In this document: piece by piece, positions 8,154 to 15,636 of the stretch
How the letters are laid out: each line of letters opens with the position of its first letter
Position numbering within the stretch: the stretch's first letter is position 1
Source: Belliella baltica DSM 15883
Lineage (GTDB): Bacteria > Bacteroidota > Bacteroidia > Cytophagales > Cyclobacteriaceae
DNA: 64,000 nt
Reading direction: 5' to 3'
NCBI RefSeq assembly: GCF_000265405.1
Contig: NC_018010.1
Coordinates: 1,364,001 to 1,428,000 of the forward strand
Notes under the pieces: model-generated
Seen by the model: the letters and a program-made list of their open reading frames with translations, nothing else
Told to the model about the DNA's origin: nothing
Databases searched by the model: none
Program-made: the position numbers and the translations under genes

Positions 8154-8160
8154 CACTTAA
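8145..8160. promoter_or_regulatory. Distal operator dyad of the mer operon
   Basis: TTAAGCA-AG-CACTTAA is the same 7-2-7 layout as the proximal site with two arm mismatches, 39 bp away centre to centre. The pair bracket the promoter, consistent with ArsR-family repression. Confidence 0.6.
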
Positions 8161-8173
8161 ATACGGAAAAGGG

Positions 8174-9304
8174 CTACTTTGCCCTTCTCATCAGTTTTGG
8201 TGCTGCCAGCCTTTCACGGAGAGCCTGCATATCTTCACTCACTTTCTTCTCCACCACCTTGGCGTAAACCTGAGTAGTGGTGATTTTTGAATGACCCAGC
8301 ATCTTGCTCACAGTTTCCAAAGGCACACCATTGCAAAGGGTAACAGTGGTAGCAAATGTATGCCTGGCCAGATGAAAGGTGAGGTTCTTTTCAATCCCGC
8401 ACAGGTCGGCAATTTCTTTCAAGTAAGAGTTCAACTTTTGGTTAGAGATCATTGGAAATACCGATCCTTTCTGCAATGCCCTTGGATGGGTCTTATACTT
8501 CTCTATTATTTCCCAGGCTTTGGGAAGGATAGGAACCCTTACTGGCTGGTCAGTCTTTTGCCTACAGGTGGAGAGCCAGTATTCTCCGTCTATGCCTATG
8601 GTGATGTTGGAAGGCGTCAGGTTCATAGCATCGATGTAGGCCAGTCCGGTATAGCAGCTGAATACAAACAGATCCCTTACCCACTGCAAACGAACAATCT
8701 TGAAGTCCTTGCTTTCCAATGTTTCCAATTCTTCAGCATCTAAGAATCCTCTATCCACTCGGTGAAATTTGAGTTGGTACTTATCAAATGGATCCCGGCT
8801 TACCCATTCCATTTTTACGGCCATGGTCACCATTTTCCGGAAACGCTCCAAGTGCTTCATCACTCCATTATTCCCAAGTGGTTTCTGGTGATCCTTGGGT
8901 TTGTAGTTACGGAGGTAGAATTCAAAGTCTGTGATGAACTTGTACGACAATTCCGAAAGGAACATGTCAGTTGTACCGAACCGCTCTTTCAAAAATCTGT
9001 GGATGTACTTCTGAGTGGTGAAGTAGTTTTTCATCGTGCCCCAAGCCAGTGTATCTCGCATAGCCTGGTTGTGATAATCCACCAGCTTGCATAAGGTGAA
9101 GTCCTTTTGGTCTGTACCCAGGAACATGCTTTTGATAGCATCTGCGGTGATCAGTCGCTTTTGTACTTGCATCTCCTGGTAGCATTCCATGATACTGGCC
9201 TGGACCTCATCCAAATAATGATTGAGCGATTTGATTTCTTCCCGGCTGCCCTTGGCCATGCCTTTGCTGCCATTCCAGTCACCTGGTTTGATCCAGCGTT
9301 TCAA
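8174..9304 (-). CDS. Tyrosine recombinase / integrase of a mobile element, N-terminus lost
   Basis: A 376-residue site-specific integrase of the Bacteroidota conjugative-element type. It has a SAM-like core-binding domain (about residues 75-175) and a C-terminal catalytic domain with the Lys hairpin CRQKTDQPVRVPI, the HLARHTFAT box (HxxRH), the LGHSKITTTQVYAKV box (His and nucleophile Tyr). The usual first Arg box reads CYTGLAYIDAMNL without Arg, as in some Bacteroides integrases. The assigned start is a TTG. The same frame continues upstream to 9382 and encodes GLLPIYARVTVDGRRVEISL, the conserved arm-binding N-terminus, but there is no start codon there and a TAA follows at 9383-9385. The first residues have therefore been lost at the junction with the ATP-cone gene, and activity is doubtful. 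Confidence 0.85.
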   Translation of the reverse strand: MKRWIKPGDWNGSKGMAKGSREEIKSLNHYLDEVQASIMECYQEMQVQKRLITADAIKSMFLGTDQKDFTLCKLVDYHNQAMRDTLAWGTMKNYFTTQKYIHRFLKERFGTTDMFLSELSYKFITDFEFYLRNYKPKDHQKPLGNNGVMKHLERFRKMVTMAVKMEWVSRDPFDKYQLKFHRVDRGFLDAEELETLESKDFKIVRLQWVRDLFVFSCYTGLAYIDAMNLTPSNITIGIDGEYWLSTCRQKTDQPVRVPILPKAWEIIEKYKTHPRALQKGSVFPMISNQKLNSYLKEIADLCGIEKNLTFHLARHTFATTVTLCNGVPLETVSKMLGHSKITTTQVYAKVVEKKVSEDMQALRERLAAPKLMRRAK

Positions 9305-9369
9305 TGATATTTCAACTCTGCGGCCATCAACGGTGACCCTGGCATAGATTGGGAGGAGGCCATCCTTGG

Positions 9370-9430
9370 CCTGTTGTGAAACTTACACCCAATCATGAAA
9401 TGTTGGTTTGCTTTTTCGGCAACCATGTCA
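9370..9430 (-). pseudogene. Detached 3' fragment of the ATP-cone/nuclease-like gene
   Basis: This stretch encodes DMVAEKANQHFMIGCKFHNR, which is the expected continuation of the ATP-cone protein after its CITHE motif. It is separated from the main part by an 88-bp insertion and stops abruptly where integrase-coding DNA begins. The family usually has ECK or ECKFHNR at this point, the D-ExK motif of a restriction-endonuclease-like fold; here it is GCK, so an acidic catalytic residue is also gone. Confidence 0.65.
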
Positions 9431-9525
9431 ATTTCATCTGTTTATAATTTGATTTTCAATGGTCAGATGGAATGCCCTAGATAATCATTCCCCTGTGTGA
9501 GAAGCCATTCTCATGGGCATTTCAT
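9431..9525. repeat. 88-bp insertion bounded by 7-bp direct repeats
   Basis: ATTTCAT occurs at 9431-9437 and 9519-9525. Removing one repeat and the 81 bp between restores the ATP-cone reading frame exactly (CITHE joined to IDMVAEK). The insert contains two small hairpins (GGAATG/CATTCC and GAGAA/TTCTC) but no terminal inverted repeats, so it is not a classical miniature element. Confidence 0.65.
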
Positions 9526-9862
9526 GTGTAATGCATCTGCCTTTAATGGAAAGCTTCGTCATTACGTCAAATCCCTGGTCTTTCAGCAGTTCGCCGATGA
9601 AATACCTGAAACCTAAGGGGCCCAGTTCAAGGATCGCTGCTTTTAACTTGTAACGGGGCACGGAGGATGGAGCATATTTCTTCATCCATTTCGTGGCGAT
9701 CTGAAATAACTTCTTTGTGGTTACTCCTTCGTAGATGTCGCTCTTAATCCCTGATATGATCGATGCGAGCTGATGATCATCCACTCCTGAATTCAGCAGG
9801 CTCCTTGCCAGCTTTTCTTCCGAAAACAGCTCCGATTCGCCCGAGTACTTCACCACGTTCAT
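9485..9862 (-). CDS. ATP-cone domain protein, C-terminally truncated
   Basis: I choose the ATG at 9862 (MNVVKYSGESELFSEEKLAR), two bases after the stop of the upstream gene. The protein carries a complete ATP-cone: VKYSGE near the N-terminus, SEEKLARSLLNSGV, then YEGVTTKKLF and YKLKAAILELGPLGF, followed by GFDVMTKLSIKGRCITHE. Family members with this layout continue into a restriction-endonuclease-like domain (xDV...ECKFHNR), making about 270-300 residues. Here an 88-bp insertion brings in a TGA at 9485 after the non-homologous tail MPMRMASHTGE. The product is probably non-functional or reduced to a nucleotide-binding domain. Confidence 0.75.
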   Translation of the reverse strand: MNVVKYSGESELFSEEKLARSLLNSGVDDHQLASIISGIKSDIYEGVTTKKLFQIATKWMKKYAPSSVPRYKLKAAILELGPLGFRYFIGELLKDQGFDVMTKLSIKGRCITHEMPMRMASHTGE

Positions 9863-9863
9863 A

Positions 9864-10424
9864 TCAATACCCAACTTTTCCCCACTCGTCCAGTACTTCC
9901 TGGTTCAATACAGTTTGTAAGAGGAAAATATCTTCCACCTGTCCGTAGTTGTCCAGCACGAGGGTGGTTCCCTCCATCAGCTTGATATTCATGGTCAGCA
10001 GGCAGGCAAGTGCTTCACCGCCTTCAATATGCTCCAGTACACCATCGCCTGTGAGGTAGTAGGCAGCCTCGTTGTAGATCAGATGACCCTGTATATTAAA
10101 ATTCCGGTCCGGGTGGGATTGGGTTTCTATCTCAGAAAGAGAAAGCCTGGAATTGATGGCGACATCATAGTCATAAAAAAACCGGTTGGAAGGGATGTGA
10201 TCATCGAGGCTGTCGTCCAGCTTGAAATTTATGACTACTTCGGCTTTGTCATAGTCCAGCAGCACATTGATGTTATTGAACTCATGTGTTACCAATGAAT
10301 CTCCCTTGAGCGTTTTGGCAACCAGCGTTCCTTTTCGGGTAATGTAGGTACGCTGTGCATGGGCAGTGTAGGATAAGATCCCTTGCAAAAACAGAATGCT
10401 GATAAAAAAGATGACTGGTCTCAT
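9864..10424 (-). CDS. Secreted periplasmic protein of unknown function (weakly YceI-like)
   Basis: The start is chosen at the ATG giving MRPVIFFISILFLQGILSYT with a cleavage site at AHAQ; a longer reading to 10487 adds implausible residues. The mature protein of about 160 residues is rich in beta strands (FNNINVLLDYDKAEVVINFK, then FNIQGHLIYNEAAYYLTGDG). The spacing of strands and a late conserved G-x-L-x(6)-A-x-x-CLL segment resemble YceI-type lipocalin-fold proteins, but this is only an impression. It lies two bases upstream of the ATP-cone gene. A 17-bp dyad shared with two other island genes is located 57 bp upstream. Confidence 0.65.
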   Translation of the reverse strand: MRPVIFFISILFLQGILSYTAHAQRTYITRKGTLVAKTLKGDSLVTHEFNNINVLLDYDKAEVVINFKLDDSLDDHIPSNRFFYDYDVAINSRLSLSEIETQSHPDRNFNIQGHLIYNEAAYYLTGDGVLEHIEGGEALACLLTMNIKLMEGTTLVLDNYGQVEDIFLLQTVLNQEVLDEWGKVGY

Positions 10425-10480
10425 AATCGTTTCTTTTACATTGAGCTCAATTAAATTTACTACCAAGCCGACATCTTGTT

Positions 10481-10497
10481 TTATCATATTGTGGCAA
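10481..10497. promoter_or_regulatory. Shared 17-bp dyad, copy 1
   Basis: TTATCATATTGTGGCAA, upstream of the secreted-protein gene starting at 10424. It matches copies at 16993-17009 and 18717-18733 over a longer flanking region. The best copy reads as TTnCCATA-n-TATGGnAA, suggesting a dimeric regulator. Confidence 0.45.
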
Positions 10498-10750
10498 TGA
10501 TTGACGGAATTTTTCCTGTAGATGAAAACCTCCTACAACTTGCAGGATACCCTTCCTGATGAGGCTTATCTGGTAACACTTGTGGTCGCCATCGGGCCAT
10601 CACGTTTACCTGGAGTGGGAAAATGATGATTATAAAGTATCGTGCATTGATTTTCAAATGGGGTTCCTTCCAACATATTTCTTTCGGGTAGTCCCGATTT
10701 ATCAGTTACGTAAAAGAAATGACATCTTATCAGTTAAACACATAACCCAG

Positions 10751-11476
10751 TTAAATCAGGATTGCATGATTATGGGCTTTGATATCATCATTAAAGTGGC
10801 CTTCTGCAAAAGCGTCCCGGAAGCCATAGCTAAAAATGAAGCGCAAACGAATTTTATTGTCTTGTGTAGTTGGGAGGAGAATTCCCGGACCAGCCACCAA
10901 TCCCACATCAAACTTTTTGAAATCGTCCATCGCATTATTCTTTTTATCCGAAGAACTCAAACTGGCGGCCACCAGGGTGCTCTGAGACATGCCCACCAAA
11001 AAAGTAAACTTTGATTGGCTGCCAGAAGCGTATTCCAGGTATTCCCACAAGTCAATATAGGATAGGCGGTAGCGGCTTTGGTCAGCAAAGCCTACACTAT
11101 CGAATTCAGCCCCTCGCTGCAGGTAACCTAAACTTGCATGCAAGGAGAGTTCGGATGTAAGGGGATATCCCAAATCCCCTGCAAAACCAAAAGTGGGCGT
11201 GTAATGATATTGGTAAATTCCGTTGTTGCTTAGAGAAAGGCCGGTAACGATAGAAGTAGCCCCGCTAAAAATATCAATGCTAAATTCCGTTTTCCGTTCT
11301 TCAGGAGAACTTTCATTAGCAACAGACAAGTGGAAACCACTTGCCTTGTTTACAATTCGTATCGATAAGCTTTGGCTCGCTGAGGCTTTGGGGGCACTCA
11401 CTTTGTGCTGTGCCTGCGTCACTTTGCCAATAAGTAAAATAAATCCCAGAATGATATATTTAAGACTGGCTGGCAT
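10751..11476 (-). CDS. Outer-membrane beta-barrel protein with a nonsense codon before the last strand residues
   Basis: A 241-residue barrel-type protein with a signal peptide (MPASLKYIILGFILLIGKVT, cleavage near AQA-QH) and PorT-like antiparallel strands with a polar loop (SSSDKKNNAMDD). As read it ends HNHAILI. After the TAA at 10751-10753 the same frame gives LGYVFN and then TGA at 10730-10732, exactly the alternating, aromatic-ending last strand expected for such barrels. The full protein was thus probably 248 residues, and one codon has mutated to TAA or was misread. Without the terminal strand, BAM-dependent insertion should be impaired. Function unknown. Confidence 0.75.
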   Translation of the reverse strand: MPASLKYIILGFILLIGKVTQAQHKVSAPKASASQSLSIRIVNKASGFHLSVANESSPEERKTEFSIDIFSGATSIVTGLSLSNNGIYQYHYTPTFGFAGDLGYPLTSELSLHASLGYLQRGAEFDSVGFADQSRYRLSYIDLWEYLEYASGSQSKFTFLVGMSQSTLVAASLSSSDKKNNAMDDFKKFDVGLVAGPGILLPTTQDNKIRLRFIFSYGFRDAFAEGHFNDDIKAHNHAILI

Positions 11477-11504
11477 ATTGGTTCCCTATTCTGATGCATT
11501 TTGA

Positions 11505-11768
11505 TTAACCCATTGTTTGAATAAGATCATCCAGATTGGCTTCCAACATCCGTTTATACTCGTTACTGTACCACTCCAGGGCATCCATTTTATCTTTCAC
11601 TAAATTGTCTGATTTAGAGTGCGCTTCAAATGCGTTGTACCTGGCGGCAGCAAACATGATAGCGGCACCTATCCGTTCTTTTGATTCTGATTTGATAAAT
11701 TCATTGGCCACTTCAATGAATTTGTCTGCCATCTCAGCACGGGATATCTTAGAACCTGATTCTTTCAT
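11505..11768 (-). CDS. DUF3144 family protein
   Basis: A soluble 87-residue helical protein. The order FIEVANEFIK, AAIMFAAARYNAFEAHS, then EWYSNEYKRMLEANLDDLI matches the DUF3144 family (short cytoplasmic proteins of about 80-100 residues with no known function). It sits between the barrel gene and the cytochrome c gene on the same strand, so it may belong to the same transcription unit as the electron-transfer operon. Confidence 0.75.
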   Translation of the reverse strand: MKESGSKISRAEMADKFIEVANEFIKSESKERIGAAIMFAAARYNAFEAHSKSDNLVKDKMDALEWYSNEYKRMLEANLDDLIQTMG

Positions 11769-11802
11769 ATTTTAAGGAATTTCGAACTCAGCGGAAGTAG
11801 CC

Positions 11803-12210
11803 TTACTCTTTCAACGTTCTCAAATAATTGACAATTAGCCACCGATCTTCCGCATCAATGATCTTTTTTTCAAAACTTGGCATATCAGCTCTTCCTTTTG
11901 TGATCTTGTAGAATAATGTGCCATCTGTTTGCGTTTGAAAATCCTTTGAGGAGAAATCACCCATGTCACCCTTCATTTCTTTGGCCTTGGGTCCATCGCC
12001 AAACCCTTCCTTGCCATGGCAGGACTGGCAGTATTTGGAGTACAATGTCTTACCGATAGCAAGGTTTTCTTTGTCCTGCGCATCGGTGGGATTTTTAACT
12101 TTTTTAGCCGATTCGGGTACCACCCAGTCTGTGGACTGATCTGGCAGGATGAAGGAGTAAAGCACCAGGGTAAGGGAAATGGCAAGCGTAAATAGTGTCG
12201 GTTTGTTCAT
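11803..12210 (-). CDS. Secreted mono-haem cytochrome c
   Basis: A 135-residue protein with a signal sequence or anchor (MNKPTLFTLAISLTLVLYSF), a class I haem motif KYCQSCHGKEGFGDGPKA near residue 60 and a distal Met in RADMPSFEKKI. The fold ends in DRWLIVNYLRTLKE, the usual C-terminal helix. It probably accepts electrons in the periplasm. Its ATG overlaps the stop of the upstream membrane-anchored protein (ATGA), placing it in one operon with the NrfD and ferredoxin-type subunits, so it is a likely redox partner of that module. Confidence 0.9.
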   Translation of the reverse strand: MNKPTLFTLAISLTLVLYSFILPDQSTDWVVPESAKKVKNPTDAQDKENLAIGKTLYSKYCQSCHGKEGFGDGPKAKEMKGDMGDFSSKDFQTQTDGTLFYKITKGRADMPSFEKKIIDAEDRWLIVNYLRTLKE

Positions 12211-13076
12211 AATTGGTTCGTTTTAGATTTTAAAATTCGGTACAAGTTAAATATAAGGAATACGATCGGTATCCACACACCAAAGATAATTAAATTTGGA
12301 AAAATCAAAAGGTAGTATGGGGTTTTGACACGGGGAGACCACATGGTTCTCTCATCAAAAGTAGATTCATCTACTATCGGAATTCCTATAGGAGCGCTGA
12401 TCGCAGCTCTGATTGTTCCATAAGCTTCGCTTTCCTTTAAGACTACTTCAAATGTAAGTTCGCCACCCAGGCCAGGCATCCGCTCCTCGATTGGAACAAG
12501 AATGGATCCGTTTTCATCCGTTTCATAATTATCCTCGCCTATGGGCAATGAACCGTACAATCGTATAAGGCCTACTTTAAGAAACTCACCTTGCAGCGGA
12601 TTGCCGGCGGCATCTGTTAAGATAGCCGACATGTAGTAAACGCTATCGACCATGGTGATATCAACCGATAGACCGGCTTCTGAAAAACTAATGGATTGGT
12701 CGGTATCCCTGAATCTGTCATTGTCCTCTATAGCTACCGTGTATGTGTAAATACCGGTAGTATCTGAGTGTTTCATGGTGTCTTTCAAGAAAAATTTTGC
12801 TCTACCTGCATCATTTGTTCTTGCCTGCCCAAGGTACATCAGTGAGTCTTCATTCATCAGCCGATAAACGTTGAACTCAAGATCGGTGGCCGTCTCAAAA
12901 CCATCTTCTCCCTTATACTTAGCCGAAATGTCGATATAGGCTTCACCATTCATCACTTTAACGTGCTCCAGGGAGACCCTTGCCCTGTACTTTTCATCTT
13001 GTGAGTAGGCAGAAAAGCTTGCAACCAGTAGGAGAAGTACAAAGAATGAGGCCTTGAATTTTGATGGGTATCTCAT
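12207..13076 (-). CDS. Membrane-anchored periplasmic beta-rich protein of the NrfD operon
   Basis: The start is the ATG at 13076, which overlaps the NrfD stop as ATGA and gives a signal peptide (MRYPSKFKASFFVLLLLVAS, cleavage near AYSQ). About 230 residues of beta-rich Ig/transthyretin-like sequence follow (repeated VxxxxxY-type strands; LTDAAGNPLQGEFLKV resembles a carboxypeptidase-regulatory strand), then one C-terminal transmembrane helix (YYLLIFPNLIIFGVWIPIVF). I do not recognise a named family. The position between NrfD and the cytochrome c gene, with 4-bp overlaps on both sides, argues that it is a structural subunit of the same complex. Confidence 0.7.
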   Translation of the reverse strand: MRYPSKFKASFFVLLLLVASFSAYSQDEKYRARVSLEHVKVMNGEAYIDISAKYKGEDGFETATDLEFNVYRLMNEDSLMYLGQARTNDAGRAKFFLKDTMKHSDTTGIYTYTVAIEDNDRFRDTDQSISFSEAGLSVDITMVDSVYYMSAILTDAAGNPLQGEFLKVGLIRLYGSLPIGEDNYETDENGSILVPIEERMPGLGGELTFEVVLKESEAYGTIRAAISAPIGIPIVDESTFDERTMWSPRVKTPYYLLIFPNLIIFGVWIPIVFLIFNLYRILKSKTNQL

Positions 13077-14392
13077 GGTTGCGGAGTTGTTTGGGTAGAA
13101 TAGATCAATCCTCTTTCCTCCGCTGTTTCGTGTATGGGCACAATGGGCAAATACCGAATGAGCAACGTAATGATGAGCAGCGCTGCAGCCAAGGTGGCAG
13201 AGGTAATGGACCATTCCATCCATGTAGGAGAATAATGGCGCCATGACTCAGGTACTCCTTCTATAGGCAGGAAAGGGTGGCTGAGCGTAGGGATAACGAT
13301 GATGTACCGTTTCCACCAGGCGCCCGCCACTACTGCAAGCGCTACGATGAAGAGAGGTAAAGGCTTCCTTCCCCGGGGGAATAACAATATAACCACAGGA
13401 AGGATGAGCCCACCAATAATGGCTGTCCAAAACAGTACCGAATATTGTCCTGAAAACAGGCTCTGGAGATGGACGGCCTCTTCTTCAGTAGATTTGTAGA
13501 AGGGAATGAGGTACTCGTTGATGTTGAAGTACAGGTAGATCAGACACAGTAAAACCAGGATTTTTCCCATTTTGTCAAAATGATCATCGGTGATATAATT
13601 GTCTAGCTTATAAGCCTTTTGTAAGACAAACATCACGGCAATCACGGCTCCTGCCCCTGCTACAAATGCACCGGCAATAAAGTAGGGACCAAAATTGGTA
13701 CTGTCCCATCCTGGCCGATAGGTGGTTTCAAATAGCCAGGCCGTGACGGTATGTATAGCAAAAGCAACGGGTATGATCAATACGGAGAGGACTTTGATAG
13801 ACCGGGCATAAATTCTACGCTGATGCTCATTGCCTGTCCAGTTCAGCGCAAGCCTTCTATACCATCTTCTCATTTTTTCGCTAGTTGAGGGTCGATCTAT
13901 TAGTATGTTGAAGTCAGGCAATAACGGATAGTACAGTAGTAAAATACTGATGACCAGGTAGGTGGTGATCACAATTACATCCCAGATAATCGGTGACTGA
14001 AGCCTGCCATGCACAAACAGGTTCAACATCCTGTCGGGCCTCCCCATATCGATGATAATTGTCAGACCAGCCATAATGATGGCAGCAACAGCGATGATTT
14101 CTGCAATACGGGTCAGTGGGGTGCTCCATTGCGCGCCTGACAAACGCAAAATGGCGGTGACCAGAGACCCAACGAGGCTGATAGCTACAAAAAACACAAA
14201 GTTTGAAATATAGACACCCCATAGTGCATAGTCTCTCATACCGGTTATTATGAGCCCTTGCCTTAGCTGCTGGATATAGGAGTACAATCCAATAAAAATG
14301 ATCACTACAAGAGCGGCGATCCACACCTTACCTTTCCACCCAAATTTTCTAGGGGAGAGGTCTTGAATTAACTGATCGTAAGATGGGTTCAT
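13073..14392 (-). CDS. NrfD/PsrC-type quinone-interacting membrane subunit
   Basis: A 439-residue polytopic protein with about ten hydrophobic helices and no haem motifs, typical of the NrfD/PsrC/DmsC-like subunits that exchange electrons and protons with menaquinone. Recognisable segments are GMRDYALWGVYISNFVFFVA and SGAQWSTPLTRIAEIIA in the first helices and GRPDRMLNLF after helix 3. Its ATG overlaps the ferredoxin-type gene by 4 bp. The usual third partner, a molybdopterin or other catalytic subunit, is not encoded next to it. Confidence 0.9.
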   Translation of the reverse strand: MNPSYDQLIQDLSPRKFGWKGKVWIAALVVIIFIGLYSYIQQLRQGLIITGMRDYALWGVYISNFVFFVAISLVGSLVTAILRLSGAQWSTPLTRIAEIIAVAAIIMAGLTIIIDMGRPDRMLNLFVHGRLQSPIIWDVIVITTYLVISILLLYYPLLPDFNILIDRPSTSEKMRRWYRRLALNWTGNEHQRRIYARSIKVLSVLIIPVAFAIHTVTAWLFETTYRPGWDSTNFGPYFIAGAFVAGAGAVIAVMFVLQKAYKLDNYITDDHFDKMGKILVLLCLIYLYFNINEYLIPFYKSTEEEAVHLQSLFSGQYSVLFWTAIIGGLILPVVILLFPRGRKPLPLFIVALAVVAGAWWKRYIIVIPTLSHPFLPIEGVPESWRHYSPTWMEWSITSATLAAALLIITLLIRYLPIVPIHETAEERGLIYSTQTTPQP

Positions 14393-15345
14393 GGTGTTTC
14401 CGCTTTATCCACTGATTCAAATTCGGTATAATTGTCCAGGCCCTCCTCAAAGTCAACAACCCTGTTGGATGGCGGTAAATAATAAACACTGGGTTCGGTT
14501 CCCAAGCTTTCCATCAGTCTGTAACCCGCCCGGTCTTTTAGCAGTTTGCTGAGTTTGAAAGACTCTCCACTGCCATTTGTCACCGTGTCTTCGTACATAT
14601 CACCAAAGCTGAATACATCGTTCGGACATGCGCTTACGCAATGCGGCAATTCTCCCTTATCAATCATGTGTGGGCAGAAATCACATTTATCTACTGTGCC
14701 CTTCTGGCTAGGCACACCGGCATGATCAGGGTTATACTCCATATTTTCGGCTGTTTCTCCCTGCCAAGGATCAGACCAGTTGAATATTCTTACGGAATAA
14801 GGGCAGGCAGCCATGCAGAATCGGCAGCCTATGCACCTGTTATTGTCGATCAGTACGATCCCGTCACGTCTTTTGAAAGTAGCGTCTACCGGACATACTT
14901 TGACACACGGAGGCTGGTCGCAATGCTGGCACAGGGTTGGTTGCCAGTAAGGTGCGGTCTTCTCCGTTTCCTGCATTTTATAGATCTTGATCCATGCATT
15001 TTCGCCCGTGATGTAATGGTTCTTATTGCACGAACTCTGACATTTTTTGGCATTGCGGCATTTGGCAAGATCAACTACCATCACAAACTTGCGATTAGCA
15101 AAACCTTCCCGCGGATTGTAAGCCGATTTGCTTTCATGAGTATGCGACACTGCTGAAGCAGGCACTTGCATCAGCGTTCCGTCTGTTGACATCACCTCAA
15201 TGGTCTCTTCTGACTCCGCACTTTCCAATTTGCCAAAAACCTTTGCGAGCAATGCCCCGCTGGCCACCGTGAGCAAACCATATTTAAGGCTCTGCTCCAC
15301 GAAAGTGCGTCTCGACTCTTGTTGATTATCTTTTTCGGGTACCAT
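14389..15345 (-). CDS. Tat-exported four-cluster ferredoxin-type subunit (NrfC/PsrB/DmsB-like)
   Basis: A 318-residue protein with a twin-Arg signal (ESRRTFVEQSLKYGLLTVAS). It has four Cys groups of the 4Fe-4S dicluster family: CRNAKKCQSSCNKNH; CQHCDQPPCVKVCP; CIGCRFCMAACPYSVR; CDFCP...HCVSACPNDVF. It would pass electrons between the NrfD subunit and a periplasmic partner. Between signal and first cluster is a short segment IEVMSTDGTLMQVPASAVSH that resembles part of the small Tat protein encoded just upstream. Translation is coupled to nrfD by a 4-bp overlap. Confidence 0.92.
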   Translation of the reverse strand: MVPEKDNQQESRRTFVEQSLKYGLLTVASGALLAKVFGKLESAESEETIEVMSTDGTLMQVPASAVSHTHESKSAYNPREGFANRKFVMVVDLAKCRNAKKCQSSCNKNHYITGENAWIKIYKMQETEKTAPYWQPTLCQHCDQPPCVKVCPVDATFKRRDGIVLIDNNRCIGCRFCMAACPYSVRIFNWSDPWQGETAENMEYNPDHAGVPSQKGTVDKCDFCPHMIDKGELPHCVSACPNDVFSFGDMYEDTVTNGSGESFKLSKLLKDRAGYRLMESLGTEPSVYYLPPSNRVVDFEEGLDNYTEFESVDKAETP

Positions 15346-15353
15346 GCTTATTC

Positions 15354-15623
15354 TTATTTTGTGAAATCTTTTGGCTTCAGCCAGTTCAGCAGTGACTGAT
15401 TGGACATCTTCTTTTCGATCACCTTTGCGTTTTTAACTGCATCCTTTCTCACTCTCACAGCTTTGCCATCTGCTGTGAGCATCGTTATGAATTCATCGTC
15501 CTTCGCTTGTTGGCGGGCAGGTTCCGCTGCCAGAGAAGTGGCATCGTTCAAAAACGGCAACGTCAGACTAAGGCCTAAGAATTTCTTTCGGGAGATCTGA
15601 ATGTTTTTAGATTCTGACTTCAT
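15354..15623 (-). CDS. Small Tat-signal protein of the NrfD operon
   Basis: An 89-residue protein with a Tat-like n-region (ISRKKFLGLSLTLPFL; Arg-Lys rather than Arg-Arg) and a short mature part of about 55 residues. The segment ITMLTADGKAVRVRKDAV matches the IEVMSTDGTLMQVPASAV segment in the next gene, the ferredoxin-type subunit, so the two share a small module. It is 8 bp upstream of that gene and 13 bp after the DUF5777 gene. A role as an assembly or anchoring factor of the complex is possible; nothing catalytic is visible. Confidence 0.7.
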   Translation of the reverse strand: MKSESKNIQISRKKFLGLSLTLPFLNDATSLAAEPARQQAKDDEFITMLTADGKAVRVRKDAVKNAKVIEKKMSNQSLLNWLKPKDFTK

Positions 15624-15636
15624 AAGTCATTTGTTT

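Noticed and set aside
10481..10510. Sigma-54 promoter in the TGGC-containing dyads
   Set aside because: The GG-N10-GC spacing required for -24/-12 elements is not met in any of the three copies.
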